Shown: piece by piece, positions 45,001-56,800 of the stretch
Layout: each line of letters opens with the position of its first letter
Position numbering within the stretch: position 1 is the stretch's first letter
Source: Limnomonas spitsbergensis
Lineage: Eukaryota; Chlorophyta; Chlorophyceae; Chlamydomonadales
NCBI GenBank assembly: GCA_037349105.1
Contig: JAYJMM010000065.1
Location: 310,001 to 374,000 of the forward strand
Length of the DNA stretch: 64,000 nt
Direction: 5' to 3'
Notes under the pieces: generated by a model
Told to the model about the DNA's origin: nothing
What the model saw: only the letters and a program-made list of their open reading frames with translations
The model's database searches: none
Translations under genes and position numbers: made by a program

Positions 45001-45729
45001 AGCTACTTATGCGACCCAGAATTCATGCGGGCCTTTGCCATGATGCAACCATGGATTCAATGGGACTTGTCCATCTCAAGCGAAGGTATTATTACTTTAA
45101 TTATTTGTTTGTGCCCATAAAACCAGGTGGCCACCAGAGCGCCGATGGGGACCAAACTTTGACTGGCCTACGGCCGGTGGCCCAAGCACTCAGCAAGGCT
45201 GTGTGCTTCAAACCGAGCAGGCATAAGGCTTTGCTGCAGCTGAATAGTAGCAGAAGCACCCCCAGATCAACAATGTGGTGCGCAGTCATAGGCTTTTAAT
45301 TTAAGAGGGCATGAGCTTGACCGGCATACCCTAGCTGTAATTTTAAAACATGTAGCGGGTCGGACATCCGGCCCTAGAAGCGTCCATGCGCCATGGATGT
45401 TGTATGTATCTTAGCCTCCCGTCTTGTTGTTGTGTATTTACTCATAGAACCAGCATAAACGTGCGTTGCACCGCTCAGGCAAATCGCAGTTCATGATGGG
45501 CACAACTCATGGCCGGAAGGTCAAGCTCATGGCCTAGGCCAAGCGCATGCGGGCTGTGTGCGTGCATCGTTAAGCACTCTTTCGTTCAGGAAAAAAAACC
45601 CAAGCCTCCACATGTCGGTGCCATCCCGCCCCTGCAAGCTCGCTGTGCAGCCCAAGGAATGATTGAATGCAATGCAATGGATTGAAATTAAAATCAAGTC
45701 AAGTAAGTCGGTCAGGTCCTCTGGCTTTC
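42100..45729. other. Gene-poor region with small repeats
   Basis: No gene recognised. Contents include a hairpin element at 43481-43613, degenerate repeats of TTTCTCACTCCGATAAC-like and CCACAAGCATGCC-like words at about 43735-44010, and GATCCATGCAGCCCA repeats at about 44885-45010. A - oriented copy of the dispersed family lies at about 45125-45240. Confidence 0.5.
43481..43613. mobile_element. MITE-like element with nested inverted repeats
   Basis: Outer arms AGTTGGAGGC...GCGTGGCCAAGCC and GGCTCGGCCACGTCGGCGCC...CTTGTTGG face each other. An inner perfect pair, GAGCAGGGCCC (43511) and GGGCCCTGCTC (43546), flanks TGACGTTTCACC. Related pieces lie near 17525-17580 (GAGCCTTTTTCAGCAGGGCC), 29600-29625 and 37270-37360 (GGGCCCTGCTC and GGGCGCCCAACTGTC). 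No coding capacity. Confidence 0.65.
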
Positions 45730-47619
45730 TGGCTTGCAGATATGAGTGAGGGCTTGCCGTATTGTGTACCGCATGCCATTATCTCTGGGTCAAGGTGCTC
45801 ACATCATCTAGGGCTGAACTTGGAGGCATTCATGCAGCCCTCGATCATGCCCATACACCTTCTGGCCCCGCCTTGACCATTGCCCCTTCCCTTACTATCT
45901 TCACTGACAGTCTTTGCAGCATGTACCTCATACAGAAAGCTGTCTTTTACCCACATGATCTCCTTGAGGACAAGCATGCACCGCTTCTCCTGGCCATCCG
46001 CCGCCTACTCCTTTCACGGGCCAACATAGGCCTACCAACGCTCATCCAGAAGGTGAAATCACATATTGGTATTATCGGCAATGAACTTGCTGACATTGGG
46101 GCCACACGAGCCTTGGACTCACCCAGCACATGTACATTTAACCTTTCCCATATCAACAACCAGTACATGGCTTCCCTCCCAGCTTGGCCTTGCCTACCCC
46201 AAGACGATACTCAAACGGATACAAACGACACCCCTTGGTTCACTTCTGACCTCACCTCCTCTATCAAGGCACACCTTCACTCTTCTTGCCCTCACGTTAC
46301 GGACGGTGACACCACCATATCTTGTGCTACTTATACCCGCATAATCGAAGAAAATGCCCACTCTTTACCCTTGTATAACAATCACATGTGGCAGTCTTCT
46401 GCTTGCCACTTTTCTCTGAAGCGCTGCATCCTCCGTATGCGAGCCAACCTCTTATGGACAGCTAAACGGGCACTTCTCTTCCGTATTCCCTACAAAACAA
46501 TAGTGCGCTCGTTTACCGATGGCCTTTGCCCCATATGTACACCACCTCCTACTGGCCCACCTGACGCTACTTCTGACACACAGGGACACATGTTTGGAAG
46601 ATGCAGGCATCCCCGTATGCAGGCCTCTTATATCTCCCGACACAACAAGGCCCTCTGCCTCATCCAACGTTCCCTCCACAGAGGCACAAACAGTGGAATG
46701 TTCACAATTATGGATGCCACACCCGCTACATCCCTCCCACCAGGAGTCTATGACACCCGTATCCCGCAATGGATGCTTCCCGCTGTTGTTCACAATTATG
46801 GATGCCACACCCGCTACATCCCTCCCACCAGGAGTCTATGACACCCGTATCCCGCAATGGATGCTTCCCGCTGTCCCCCCTGCCACACTCTGCCGCCTTC
46901 GTCCTGATCTCCTCTTAATTGAAGGCCTTACCATTGCCGATCTCCACAGTTATCCTCCCGCCCGGCTTGCCGACCCTGCCTTCCTTCTTGACCTCCAACA
47001 CCGTTGTACCATCCATGTTATTGAGCTCGGGTTTACCTCCACTCCAATCTACAATTCTGCCTGTCCCACAAATCCACACAACATGCACAGTTGGTACAAT
47101 TGCTTCGCTCCGCAGGATGGAACCTCACTACACCTGTTATAGACCCTCTCCACATTCCTGCCCCCCACCCTCTTACATATCTGATACCCCCCCCTGCTAA
47201 AGACATCCTCTACCCCTATGTTCACCTCGTCATCATTGGTTGCTCTGGCATTTTCTATAAAGATATCATGCACCTCTTTCCAGTCCTTGGTATCACACCC
47301 TTCAACGTCCCCCCACTGCTCAAACAACTAGCAGTTCACACTGTCCAATCTGCCTATTCCATTCATCGACTTCGCCGTTACCTTGAAAACAGTCCACCCG
47401 ACTGCCGTCCAGCATCTCCCCCTGTTCTCACTGACCCGCCATAGCCCCTTTCTCCCTTTAAGGGTATACAGACCGGGGCTTGGGCGTCTCGTCAACCTGT
47501 ACTTCCCAAAATCCACGCCGCATCGGCGTTCTCTTTTCTTTTCTTTTCTATCTCTCACCATCTAGGGCTCGAGATCGATAATTATAGATGTGTACGGCAA
47601 CAGTTTGCAAAAAGCTCTA
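44494..47619. repeat. Exact 22-bp inverted pair flanking the retrotransposon tail
   Basis: The sequence at 44494-44515 (TAGAGCTTTTTGCAAACTG..) is the exact reverse complement of 47598-47619 (..CAGTTTGCAAAAAGCTCTA). The two lie about 3.1 kb apart, on either side of the LINE remnant; the second is only about 30 bases beyond its apparent 3' end. Confidence 0.7.
45730..47565 (+). mobile_element. 5'-truncated non-LTR retrotransposon remnant with RNase H domain
   Basis: The first frame (to about 46790) carries an RNase H domain: SRAELGGIHAAL, then TIFTDSLCSMYLIQKA, then KVKSHIGIIGNELADIGA. This gives the E, middle D and last D of the catalytic set; the first D and the reverse transcriptase are missing. 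Downstream LLWTAKRALLFRIPYKTI leads to a Cys/His finger-like segment (CPIC...H...C..H). The frame is broken by an 88-bp tandem duplication (copies start at about 46701 and 46789) and again near 47095. The C-terminal part then continues in other frames to a stop at 47442-47444. It is a dead copy. Domain order fits the 3' end of a LINE of a clade with RNase H. Confidence 0.8.
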
Positions 47620-47857
47620 CTGGTCACACCTCGTCGGACGCAGGCCGCAAGTTGAGTACCAGGAATGTTCGCCTTTCCCGCGCCCAAAACCTCACTTTGC
47701 ATCATCAAAAGTACCTCGAATTCGAATCTAGGTGGCTACAGCAGGCTCTAGCCACGCCCTGATCTACTGTGAACTTTCGGCCATGAAGGCATCTGGTTGG
47801 CCCGTGGCTTTGCTAGGCTGCATCGTGTAGCCTGGGTGTCACAAGCCCCGACCAGTC

Positions 47858-50800
47858 ATGGCCACGAACATAGAAGATAATATGCAGCTAGGCCTGAAGC
47901 GCGTTCCGAAGAAGAAGTCGAAGGAGGAGGCAAAGCGTGACGAAGTATGGGTTCGAGACACTGACCTGTTTGTCAAGATGACCGCGCTGGAGGCAGACGT
48001 AAGAATTACTCCGCACATTCTGGCCTTTTCTATTTTTGTGCACAATCTTTCAAATGGCTCACATTGCGCTCCCTGCCCCTCTCCACGCAGCGCTCATCCC
48101 TGATCACCATGATGCTGCTCGCCTACGGCAGTCTTGGCGTCATTTACGTAAGCAGCATTCAAAAATATAAAATACGCATCGTTGCGGTGTACCGCCACCT
48201 GCTGTCTAAAGCGCTGTCGCTGCTCATAGGGGGACATCGGCACCTCCATTCTATACGTCTACTCGGCCATCTTCCACACCATCGACCTCAACGATGCAAG
48301 CATAAATAAAAGCACCGTACAGGAGGACGTGTTTGGGGCCATGAGCTTGATCTTCTGGACTTTGACGTTGCTAGGCCTGTTCAAATACGTCCTGGTGGTT
48401 TTGAGGGCCAACGACACAGGAGAAGGTGAGATGCATGACCATATATGCAGTACCATGCTGGGGCAGGCAGCATGCGCACCACTTTCCCAGACCCCGAGCC
48501 TCCCATGTGGGGATGTGAGGGAATGCATGCTGCCCGGGTATCGTCCCGCATGGGCATCGTGTGCCGGCCGACTCCCGCCCATGCACATGCAAAAGTGTGC
48601 CAGGTTTTGTCGTGCATGTGTTTTTACATTGCTATCCCTCACTGTCTGCCCAATGTCTGCACATGCACATGTATGCCCGGTGTTGCCATACCTGTCCAGC
48701 CAGGTCCTGATGTACGCTGACCTGGCTGTACGCTGACCTGGCAGAACAATGACCTGGCTGACCTAGTTATGCTGATGTGAGACCATTCCGACCCTATGCT
48801 GCTGTGTGCTGCAGGGGGCACGGTGGCCCTTTACGCCCAGCTGTGTAGGACCATGGGGTTCTCCCCCTTTGGGACTCTACGACAGCAGGATCACCAGCAG
48901 GTCCTCAACATGAAGAGTGGTGAGTGTGGGGCTTATGTGTAGTTAAGTACTCTGTGGCAGCAGGACCACCAGCAGGTTCTAGCCATCAGCAGGTCCTAGC
49001 CATGAAGAGGGCTGACTTCAGGGCTAGCCATTAAGAGTCTGGGGCTGACCGTAGGGTACTGGCTCTCGGGGACTGTGCGCCCGCAGGATCCCCAGCACGT
49101 CCTCAACATGAAGTGTGGCGAGTGTGGGGCTGAGGAGAGCAGTGTGGGGCTGAGCAGGAGAAAGGAAGAGGGACCGGCGCATGCCGGACTATGGAATTCT
49201 CCTCCCTTTGGGACTCTTTGCTGGTAGGACCATCCTCAGGTCCTGTGCATGAACAGCGATGAGTGCGGTTGTGTGGAGGAGGGGCAGGAGGAGGAGGAGG
49301 AGTAGGAGGAGGAGGAGGAGAAGGGTGTGGAAATGGGCGCTCGATGGGTTCAGCTGCTTGATTCTGATGGCTCGAAGCATGTGGAGTGGCGGAGGAGCAG
49401 GAGGAAAGGGAGGGGCAGGAGGAGGAGGAGGAGGAGGTGGAGGAGGAGGAGCAGGATGCAAAACGGGGTGCTTGATTCAACTGCTTGATTCAGAGGGCTG
49501 GAGGTTTGCTGAGTGCCAGGGCATCAGGGGTGTGTGGTGGCAACCATTGGTTGTCTTCCCACCCACCCCTGGTGGGCATTCGGGAATGGACACAATATTT
49601 TATGTTTAGGTTTTTGACGGTGCACCATCCGAGGAGCCAGGCTTACAGGTTGGTAACGTACCGGTGACAGAATGAATGTGTCGAAGTGGATGATATATAA
49701 ACAGCCAAATAGGAAGATAGGGAGAGGTGTATACATATGAGATAATACCCACAAGATTGTAGAACGGGACGCTCAGCTGGCTGCTGGTGCAGATCTTCTA
49801 CCCTACACCTGTTGTAGCTACCAGTGGTCCTGTCAAGGCACCAGCATCGTCAGAGAAACCAGCTGCACCCTCCTGAACACTTAACCCTAAATCCTGAACC
49901 TTAAACCCTAAATCCTGAACCCTAAACCCTGAACCCTAAACCCTGAACCCTTCAAGCAGCATAGCTACACAATATCCCTGTAAAGCGACCGACCCTGGGG
50001 TGCACAGCCACATGAACCAGCTGCTCCCTGAAACCTACACCCTGAACCCTGAACACTTTTTTATGCTGCAGCTACAAATGGCCCTGTCAAACTACCGACC
50101 CAAGGGGAGCACCGCCACAGGAACCAGCCGCGCCGTCACACCTAAACCCTACACCCTGGAAACTTAACCTTGAACCCTTCGTTTGTAACGTATGTTGCAG
50201 CTACAAATGGCCCTGTCAAAGTACCTGCCCTAGGGGAGCACCGCCACATGAACCAGCCGCACCGTCACACCTTAAACCTTCACCCTGAACCCTTGGTATG
50301 TTGCAGCTACAAATGGCCCTGTCAAAGTACCGGCCCTAGGGGAGCACCGCCACATGAACCAGCCGCACCGTCACACCTTAAACCTTCACCCTGAACCCTT
50401 GGTATGTTGCAGCTACAAATGGCCCTGTCAAAGTACCGGCCCTAGGGGAGCACCGCCACATGAACCAGCCGCACCGTCACACTTTAACCCTTCACTTTGA
50501 ACCCTTGGTATGTTGCAGCTACAAATGGCCCTGTCAAAGTACCGGCCCTAGGGGAGCACCGCCACATGAACCAGCCGCACCGTCACACCTTAACCCTTCA
50601 CCCTGAACCCTTGGTATGTTGCAGCTACAAATGGCCCTGTCAAAGTACCGGCCCTAGGGGAGCACCGCCACATGAACCAGCCGCACCGTCACACTTTAAC
50701 CCTTCACTTTGAACCCTTGGTATGTTGCAGCTACAAATGGCCCTGTCAAACGACCGGCCCTAGGGGAGCACCGCCACATGAACCAGCCGCACCGTCACAC

Positions 50801-53800
50801 CTTAACCCTTCACCCTGAACCCTTGGTATGTTGCAGCTACAAATGGCCCTGTCAAAGTACCTGCCCTAGGGGATCACTGCCACATGAACCAGCCGCACCG
50901 TCACACCTTAACCCTTCACCCTGAACCCTTGGTATGTTGCAGCTACAAATGGCCCTGTCAAACGACCGGCCCTAGGGGAGCACCGCCACATGAACCAGCC
51001 GCACCGTCACACCTTAACCCTACACCCTGAACCCTTGGTATGTTGCAGCTACAAATGGCCCTGTCAAAGTACCTGCCCTAGGGGAGCTCCGCCACATGAA
51101 CCAGCCGCACCGTCACACCTAAACCCTACACCCTGAACCCTTGGTATGTTGCAGCTACAAATGGCCCTGTCAAACGACCGGCCCTAGGGGAGCACCGCCA
51201 CATGAACCAGCCGCGGCAGGAGCCTGTGGCCTCGGCCAAGAAGTCGGCCGGGCCTGGATTCTTCTTCCCAAGGAAGGGGCTGCTGGGGATACTCGTTATG
51301 GACCCTGCACCCATCACAAGGTGGGTGGGGGAATCTTCGTGTAGTGTTCTCGGCTCTGTTGCATATTTGCTCGTCAAGTAAACTTCAGCCTCCAGCTGGA
51401 GGCCCCAGGTGTGGTCAGCCATGCAGCCGGGCCCGCGTTCTTTCTCCCAAGCAAGGCGCAGCTGGGAATTCTCTTAATGGACCCCGCAAATCATCACCAG
51501 GTGGGTGGGGGGGACGTTTGCATTTTTCTCTGTTGCATATTTGCACGTCAACCAAACTTTGGTCTCCGGCAAGAGGCCCCGGGTGTGGCCAGCCATGCCG
51601 CTAAGCCTGCGTTCTTCCTCCTAAACATGGGAATGCTGGGATCCTCATAACGGACCCCACACCCATCACCAGGTGGGTGGGGGGACCATTCACCATTGTA
51701 TCTTTATTCTTGACTCAGCTGCGTATCAGCTACATTCCAGCCTCTGGATGGAGGCCCCGATGTCACCAGCCATGCCGCTGGGCCTGTGATGGGGCTGCTG
51801 GGGTGCTCGTTATGGACCCCTCGCCCATTTCCAGGTATTGGGTGGGTGAATCATTGTATATTTCTTCTTGACTCTGCTGCATGTCAACTACACTTTGACC
51901 TCCGGCTGGAGGCCCAAAGTTTAGCCAGCCATGCAGCCAGCTGGAGGCCCCAGGTGTGGCCAGCCATGTTGCTGGGCCCGTGTTCTTCCTCACAAACATA
52001 GGGATGCTCGGTTCCTCGTAATGGACTACGCCTCCATTACTGGGTGGGTTCATTCACCCCTGAATGATGGCCATGGACTTCCTGTGGACATGCTTTGCCA
52101 TCCCTCGCTCTTCATGTTGTTCAGGGGTGAGGGATACGCAACAAAAAGGACATCAATGACCAACGCCAGCTTTCTGTAGGGAACGTAGAATTCTTGCTGA
52201 CCTTTCGCTGCCAGGGAGTCAGGGCAGTAGTGAAAGAAAACAATATTATGAACACTAGGGACAACCATTGAAATCTATGGTACCGGTAATTGAAGCAGGA
52301 GGTAAGTATTGCAGTAATTACTTATAACCATGATAGCTCTGCACACACTGACGGAGGTGGATAGAGCAGTGCTGTGTTTTTTTGCTGTGGCTACGGTAGG
52401 GTTCAGGGGGACAAGGGGGACTGGAGGAGGGAGGCAGCATGGAGCAGACATCAATGCCGTGTCTACTGAATGTCTGTACTTCTTGAACTGAACTCATTGG
52501 TGGTTTCAGACACTCTGACGTTGTCAGATGGGGCTGTTGTTCTTAACATGTGTTACACGACTGCTTCTGACTGCATGTCCTCCTTTTACTTTATGTACTG
52601 CTTGTACTTCACTCACAGGTGGTTCCGGACACTCTGGCGTTGTCAGATCGGGCTGTTGTTCTTAACATGTGTTACATGGCGGCTTCTGACTGCATGCACT
52701 CTTTGCACTTCCCTCGAAGGTGGTTCCGGACGCACCGGCGTAATCAGATCGGGCTGTTGTTCCTGGCATGTGTAGCGACAGGCCTGGTGATCGGTGACGC
52801 CATCTTGATGCCAGCCTTCTCAGGTGGGATTGACCCAACCGTTTACCCTAAACCCCAACCTAGGTGGATTAGAGCCAACCATTGACCCTAAACCCTAAAC
52901 TAAGCGGGTTGGAGCCAACCATTGACCCTAAACCCTAAACAAAGCGGGTTGGAGCCAACCATTGACCCTAAACCCTAACCTAAGCGGGTTGGAGCCAGCC
53001 ATTGACCCTAAACCCTAAACAAAGCGGGTTGGAGCCAGCCATTGACCCTAAACCCTAACCTAGGTGGATTAGAGCCAGCCATTGACCCTTAACCCTAAAC
53101 TAAGCGGGTTGGAGCCAACCATTGCGCCTAAACCCTAAACTAAGCGGGTTGGAGCCAGCCATTGACCCTAAACCCTAAACTAAGCGGGTTGGAGCCAACC
53201 ATTGACCCTAAACCCTAAACTAAGCGGGTTGGAGCCAACCATTGACCCTAAACCCTAAACTAAGCGGGTTGGAGCCAACCATTGACCCTAAACCCTAAAC
53301 TAAGCGGGTTGGAGCCAACCATTGACCCTAAACCCTAAACTAAGCGGGTTGGAGCCAACCATTGACCCTAAACCCTAAACTAAGCGGGTTGGAGCCAACC
53401 ATTGACCCTAAACCCTAAACTAAGCGGGTTGGAGCCAACCATTGACCCTAAACCCTAAACTAAGCGGGTTGGAGCCAACCATTGACCCTAAACCCTAAAC
53501 TAAGGGGGTTGGAGCCAACCATTGACCCTAAACCCTAAACTAAGCGGTTTGGAGCCAACCATTGACCCTAAACCCTAAACTAAGCGGGTTGGAGCCAACC
53601 ATTGACCCTAAAAACGAGGCCCCAGGTGTGGCCTGCCAGGCTGCTTAGGCCGCCAGCATTGGGCCAGTCCAGGTTAGGCACAAATCATGACTTAAGCGGC
53701 CGTAGAAAAGGGCGGCCGGCCAGTGGTGGCTTTGTGATCGGTAACGCCATCTTGATGCCAGCCTTCTCAGGTGGGATAAGGCAAACAGGAAGAATACGGG

Positions 53801-56800
53801 TAATGTCGTTAATCAATGAAGTTGAACCAGAAGTAACAAAAAGTGCGCCGCACTGGGGTGTGAAGGCGTATTGTTTTCACACAGAGGACTCATGTTTGTT
53901 TCAGTGGCTGAAAGCCTTCCAACCAACCATGTACCCTGATCGATCATAAAAGTGGCTGAAAGTGGCTGAAAGATCTCCAACCAACCATGTACCCTGGTAT
54001 ATCATAGACCTTAAAACGGGGCCCCAGATGTGGCCTGCCAGGCTGCTTAGGCCGCCGGCCAAAGGCCAGTCCAGGTCCAGGTCCACAAATCATGCTTTTG
54101 CGGCCGTGGGGCGACCGGCCAAGGGTGGCTTCGTTATCGGTGATGCCATCTTGATGCCAGCCTCCTCTGTAAGAAGTACGTGTGCTTTCCAATCCGCTGG
54201 GTGGCCTGCCGAAGGTTAACATGAAGCCGGAAGACAAAACACTGCTCTGCTGTATCTAACCACCTCCTACTGGCCCTTGCTCTTCCTTGCCTATTTCAGT
54301 GAACTCTGCCATATCTGGCATCAGAGACAATGCCAGCACGCACATCTCCAGAAGTGAGTTTTTGCTTAGTGTGTGAGGTTAGCATGGTAGCACAATCCGA
54401 CTGAACCTGTGCCGGATCGTGCGGTATCGTGGCTTTTTGATAGTTTAATCCGGCTATTGCGCCGTATCATGTCGTATCGTGCTATTAGGGAGCTTAGGCC
54501 AGAGTGGGGTCATGACTCTGACCAGGCCTACACTGAATGAGTCGAGGTAGAAGATGTCAGGGCTCCACCTCATAGACCTGATGGGTGGGGTGATGACTCC
54601 GACCACTCGACCAGGTCTACACTAAATGAGGTGAGGTAGCAGCTGTTAGGGCTCCACCTCAATAGACCTGATAGGTGGGTGATGACTCTGACCTGGCCGC
54701 CCTCGGCTTATTGTAGCTTTGCTCCAACTCGCACGCTGACCTTCGAGGTCCATTTCCGAGGCACGTTCAATTCACGATCTGTAAATTGGTACTGCAATGC
54801 CGTCGTGAGGTGCAGAGTTTTTTCTTCTTCAACATTTGAAATTAATAAAAAAATGTCTGAGGTGTGAGAATTGTGGACGGCGCGGCGAAGCCGCGCGGGG
54901 GGGATGCAGGGGGGGTCCTATATTGTGGACGGCGGGGGGGGATGCAGGGGGGGTCCTATATTGTGGATGGCGGGGGGGATGCAGGGGGGGTCCTATATTG
55001 TGGACGGCGGGGGGGATGCAGGGGGGGTCCTATATTGTGGGCGGCGGGGGGGATGCAGGGGGGGTCCTATACTGTGGGCGGCGGGGGGGATGCAGGGGGG
55101 GTCCTATATTTTGCGGTCGTCGCCTACCACCATCGCCCTCGACCACCGACTGCCTACCCGGCCACTGCCCTGGTACAATCAATTTTTTCTACATAATGGT
55201 ACTGGTATATCACAAATGAGTGCAGTAATTACAAATAGAAGGACCACGGTAATCACCCCTGCGTATGTAGGGCAGGGCACGCGCATGATTCCTGGATAAA
55301 CAGCTTTCCTGAACATCCCCTGTCTCTCTTTCCGCCTTTCTCTTCCCTAAACATCCCCCGCCCCTCTCCCCGCCTTTCTTCATCTCCCCACAGACGCCAT
55401 CATTGGCATCTCAGTCAGCATCATTGTGGTGCTATTTATCCTGCAACATGTGGGCACGCGTAAGATTGCGTGGCTCTTCACACCCATCGTGATCCTCTGG
55501 CTCATCGCCAACTTCTCGATTGGGATCTACAACATGGCAACGTACGGCTCAGCCATTTTTGAGGTATGGCGCGGGCATCTTTGAGGTACGGGGCCTCATT
55601 TTGTGCTTCTTGCTGACCCTATGCCTCTCCCTCCTATGACTCTGTCCAGGGTCTGAGCCCGTATTACATCTACCTCTTCTTCTACAACCACGGAGCCCTG
55701 GCCTGGGAGGCACTGAGTGGTGTCATGCTTTGCGTGTCAGGGACGGAAACCATGTTTGCAGCCATGGGCCACTTCTCGCAGCCGTCCATTGCGGTGCGTG
55801 TGGGCAGTAGGGGGTGGATGTGGTATTGATGGCGTCATGCTCTGTGTGTGGCTGGAATGAAATTGATGGTTGCGGCCATGGGCCACTTCTCGCAGCCGTC
55901 CATTGCGGTGCGTGTGGGCAGCAGGGGGTGGATGTCGTATTGATGGCGTCATGCTCTGTGTGTGGCTGGAATGAAAATGATGTTTGCAGCCATGGGCCAC
56001 TTCTCGCAGCCGTCCATTGCGGTGCGTGTTGGCAGTAGGGGGTGGATGTTGTATTGATGGCGTCATGCTCTGTGTGTGGCTGGAATGAAAATGATGTTTG
56101 CAGCCATGGGCTGCTTCTCGCTGCCATCCAAAGCAGTGTGTGGGGGGGAGCGGGGGGGGGATACCTCAAATTTGCGTTTGTCAAATGCTTTGGAATGCTG
56201 CCTCTAAATCCTGATGTCGTGACCACAGCCCTACGCCCACAGCCCTACACCCACAGCCCTAAACCCGCAGCCCTACACCCACAGGCCTAAATTCACAGCC
56301 CTAAACCCAAAGCCCTAAATGCAAAGCCATAAATTCACAGCCCTAAACCTGCAGCCCTTAAGCCACAGCCTTAAACCTGCAGACATAAACCCGCAGACAT
56401 AAACCCGCAGACATAAACCCGCAGACATAAACCCGCAGACATAAACCCGCAGACATAAACCCACAGACATAAACCCGCAGACATAAACCCGCAGACATTA
56501 ACCCGCAGACATAAACCCGCAGACATAAACCCGCCGACATAAACCCGCCGACATAAACCCACAGACATAAACCCGCAGACATAAACCCGCCGACATACAC
56601 CCGCAGACATAAACCCGCAGACATAAACCCGCAGACATAAACCCGCAGACATAAACCCGCAGACATAAACCCGCAGACATAAACCTGCAGACATAAACCC
56701 GCAGACATAAACCCGCAGACATAAACCCGCAGACATAAACCCGCAGACATAAACCTGCAGCCATAAACCCACAGACATAAACCCGCAGACATTAACCCGC

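Noticed and set aside
52840..53610. True telomere or interstitial telomere block
   Set aside because: CCCTAAACCCTAAA occurs only twice per 40-bp unit with unrelated sequence between; it is telomere-like filler, not a telomere array.
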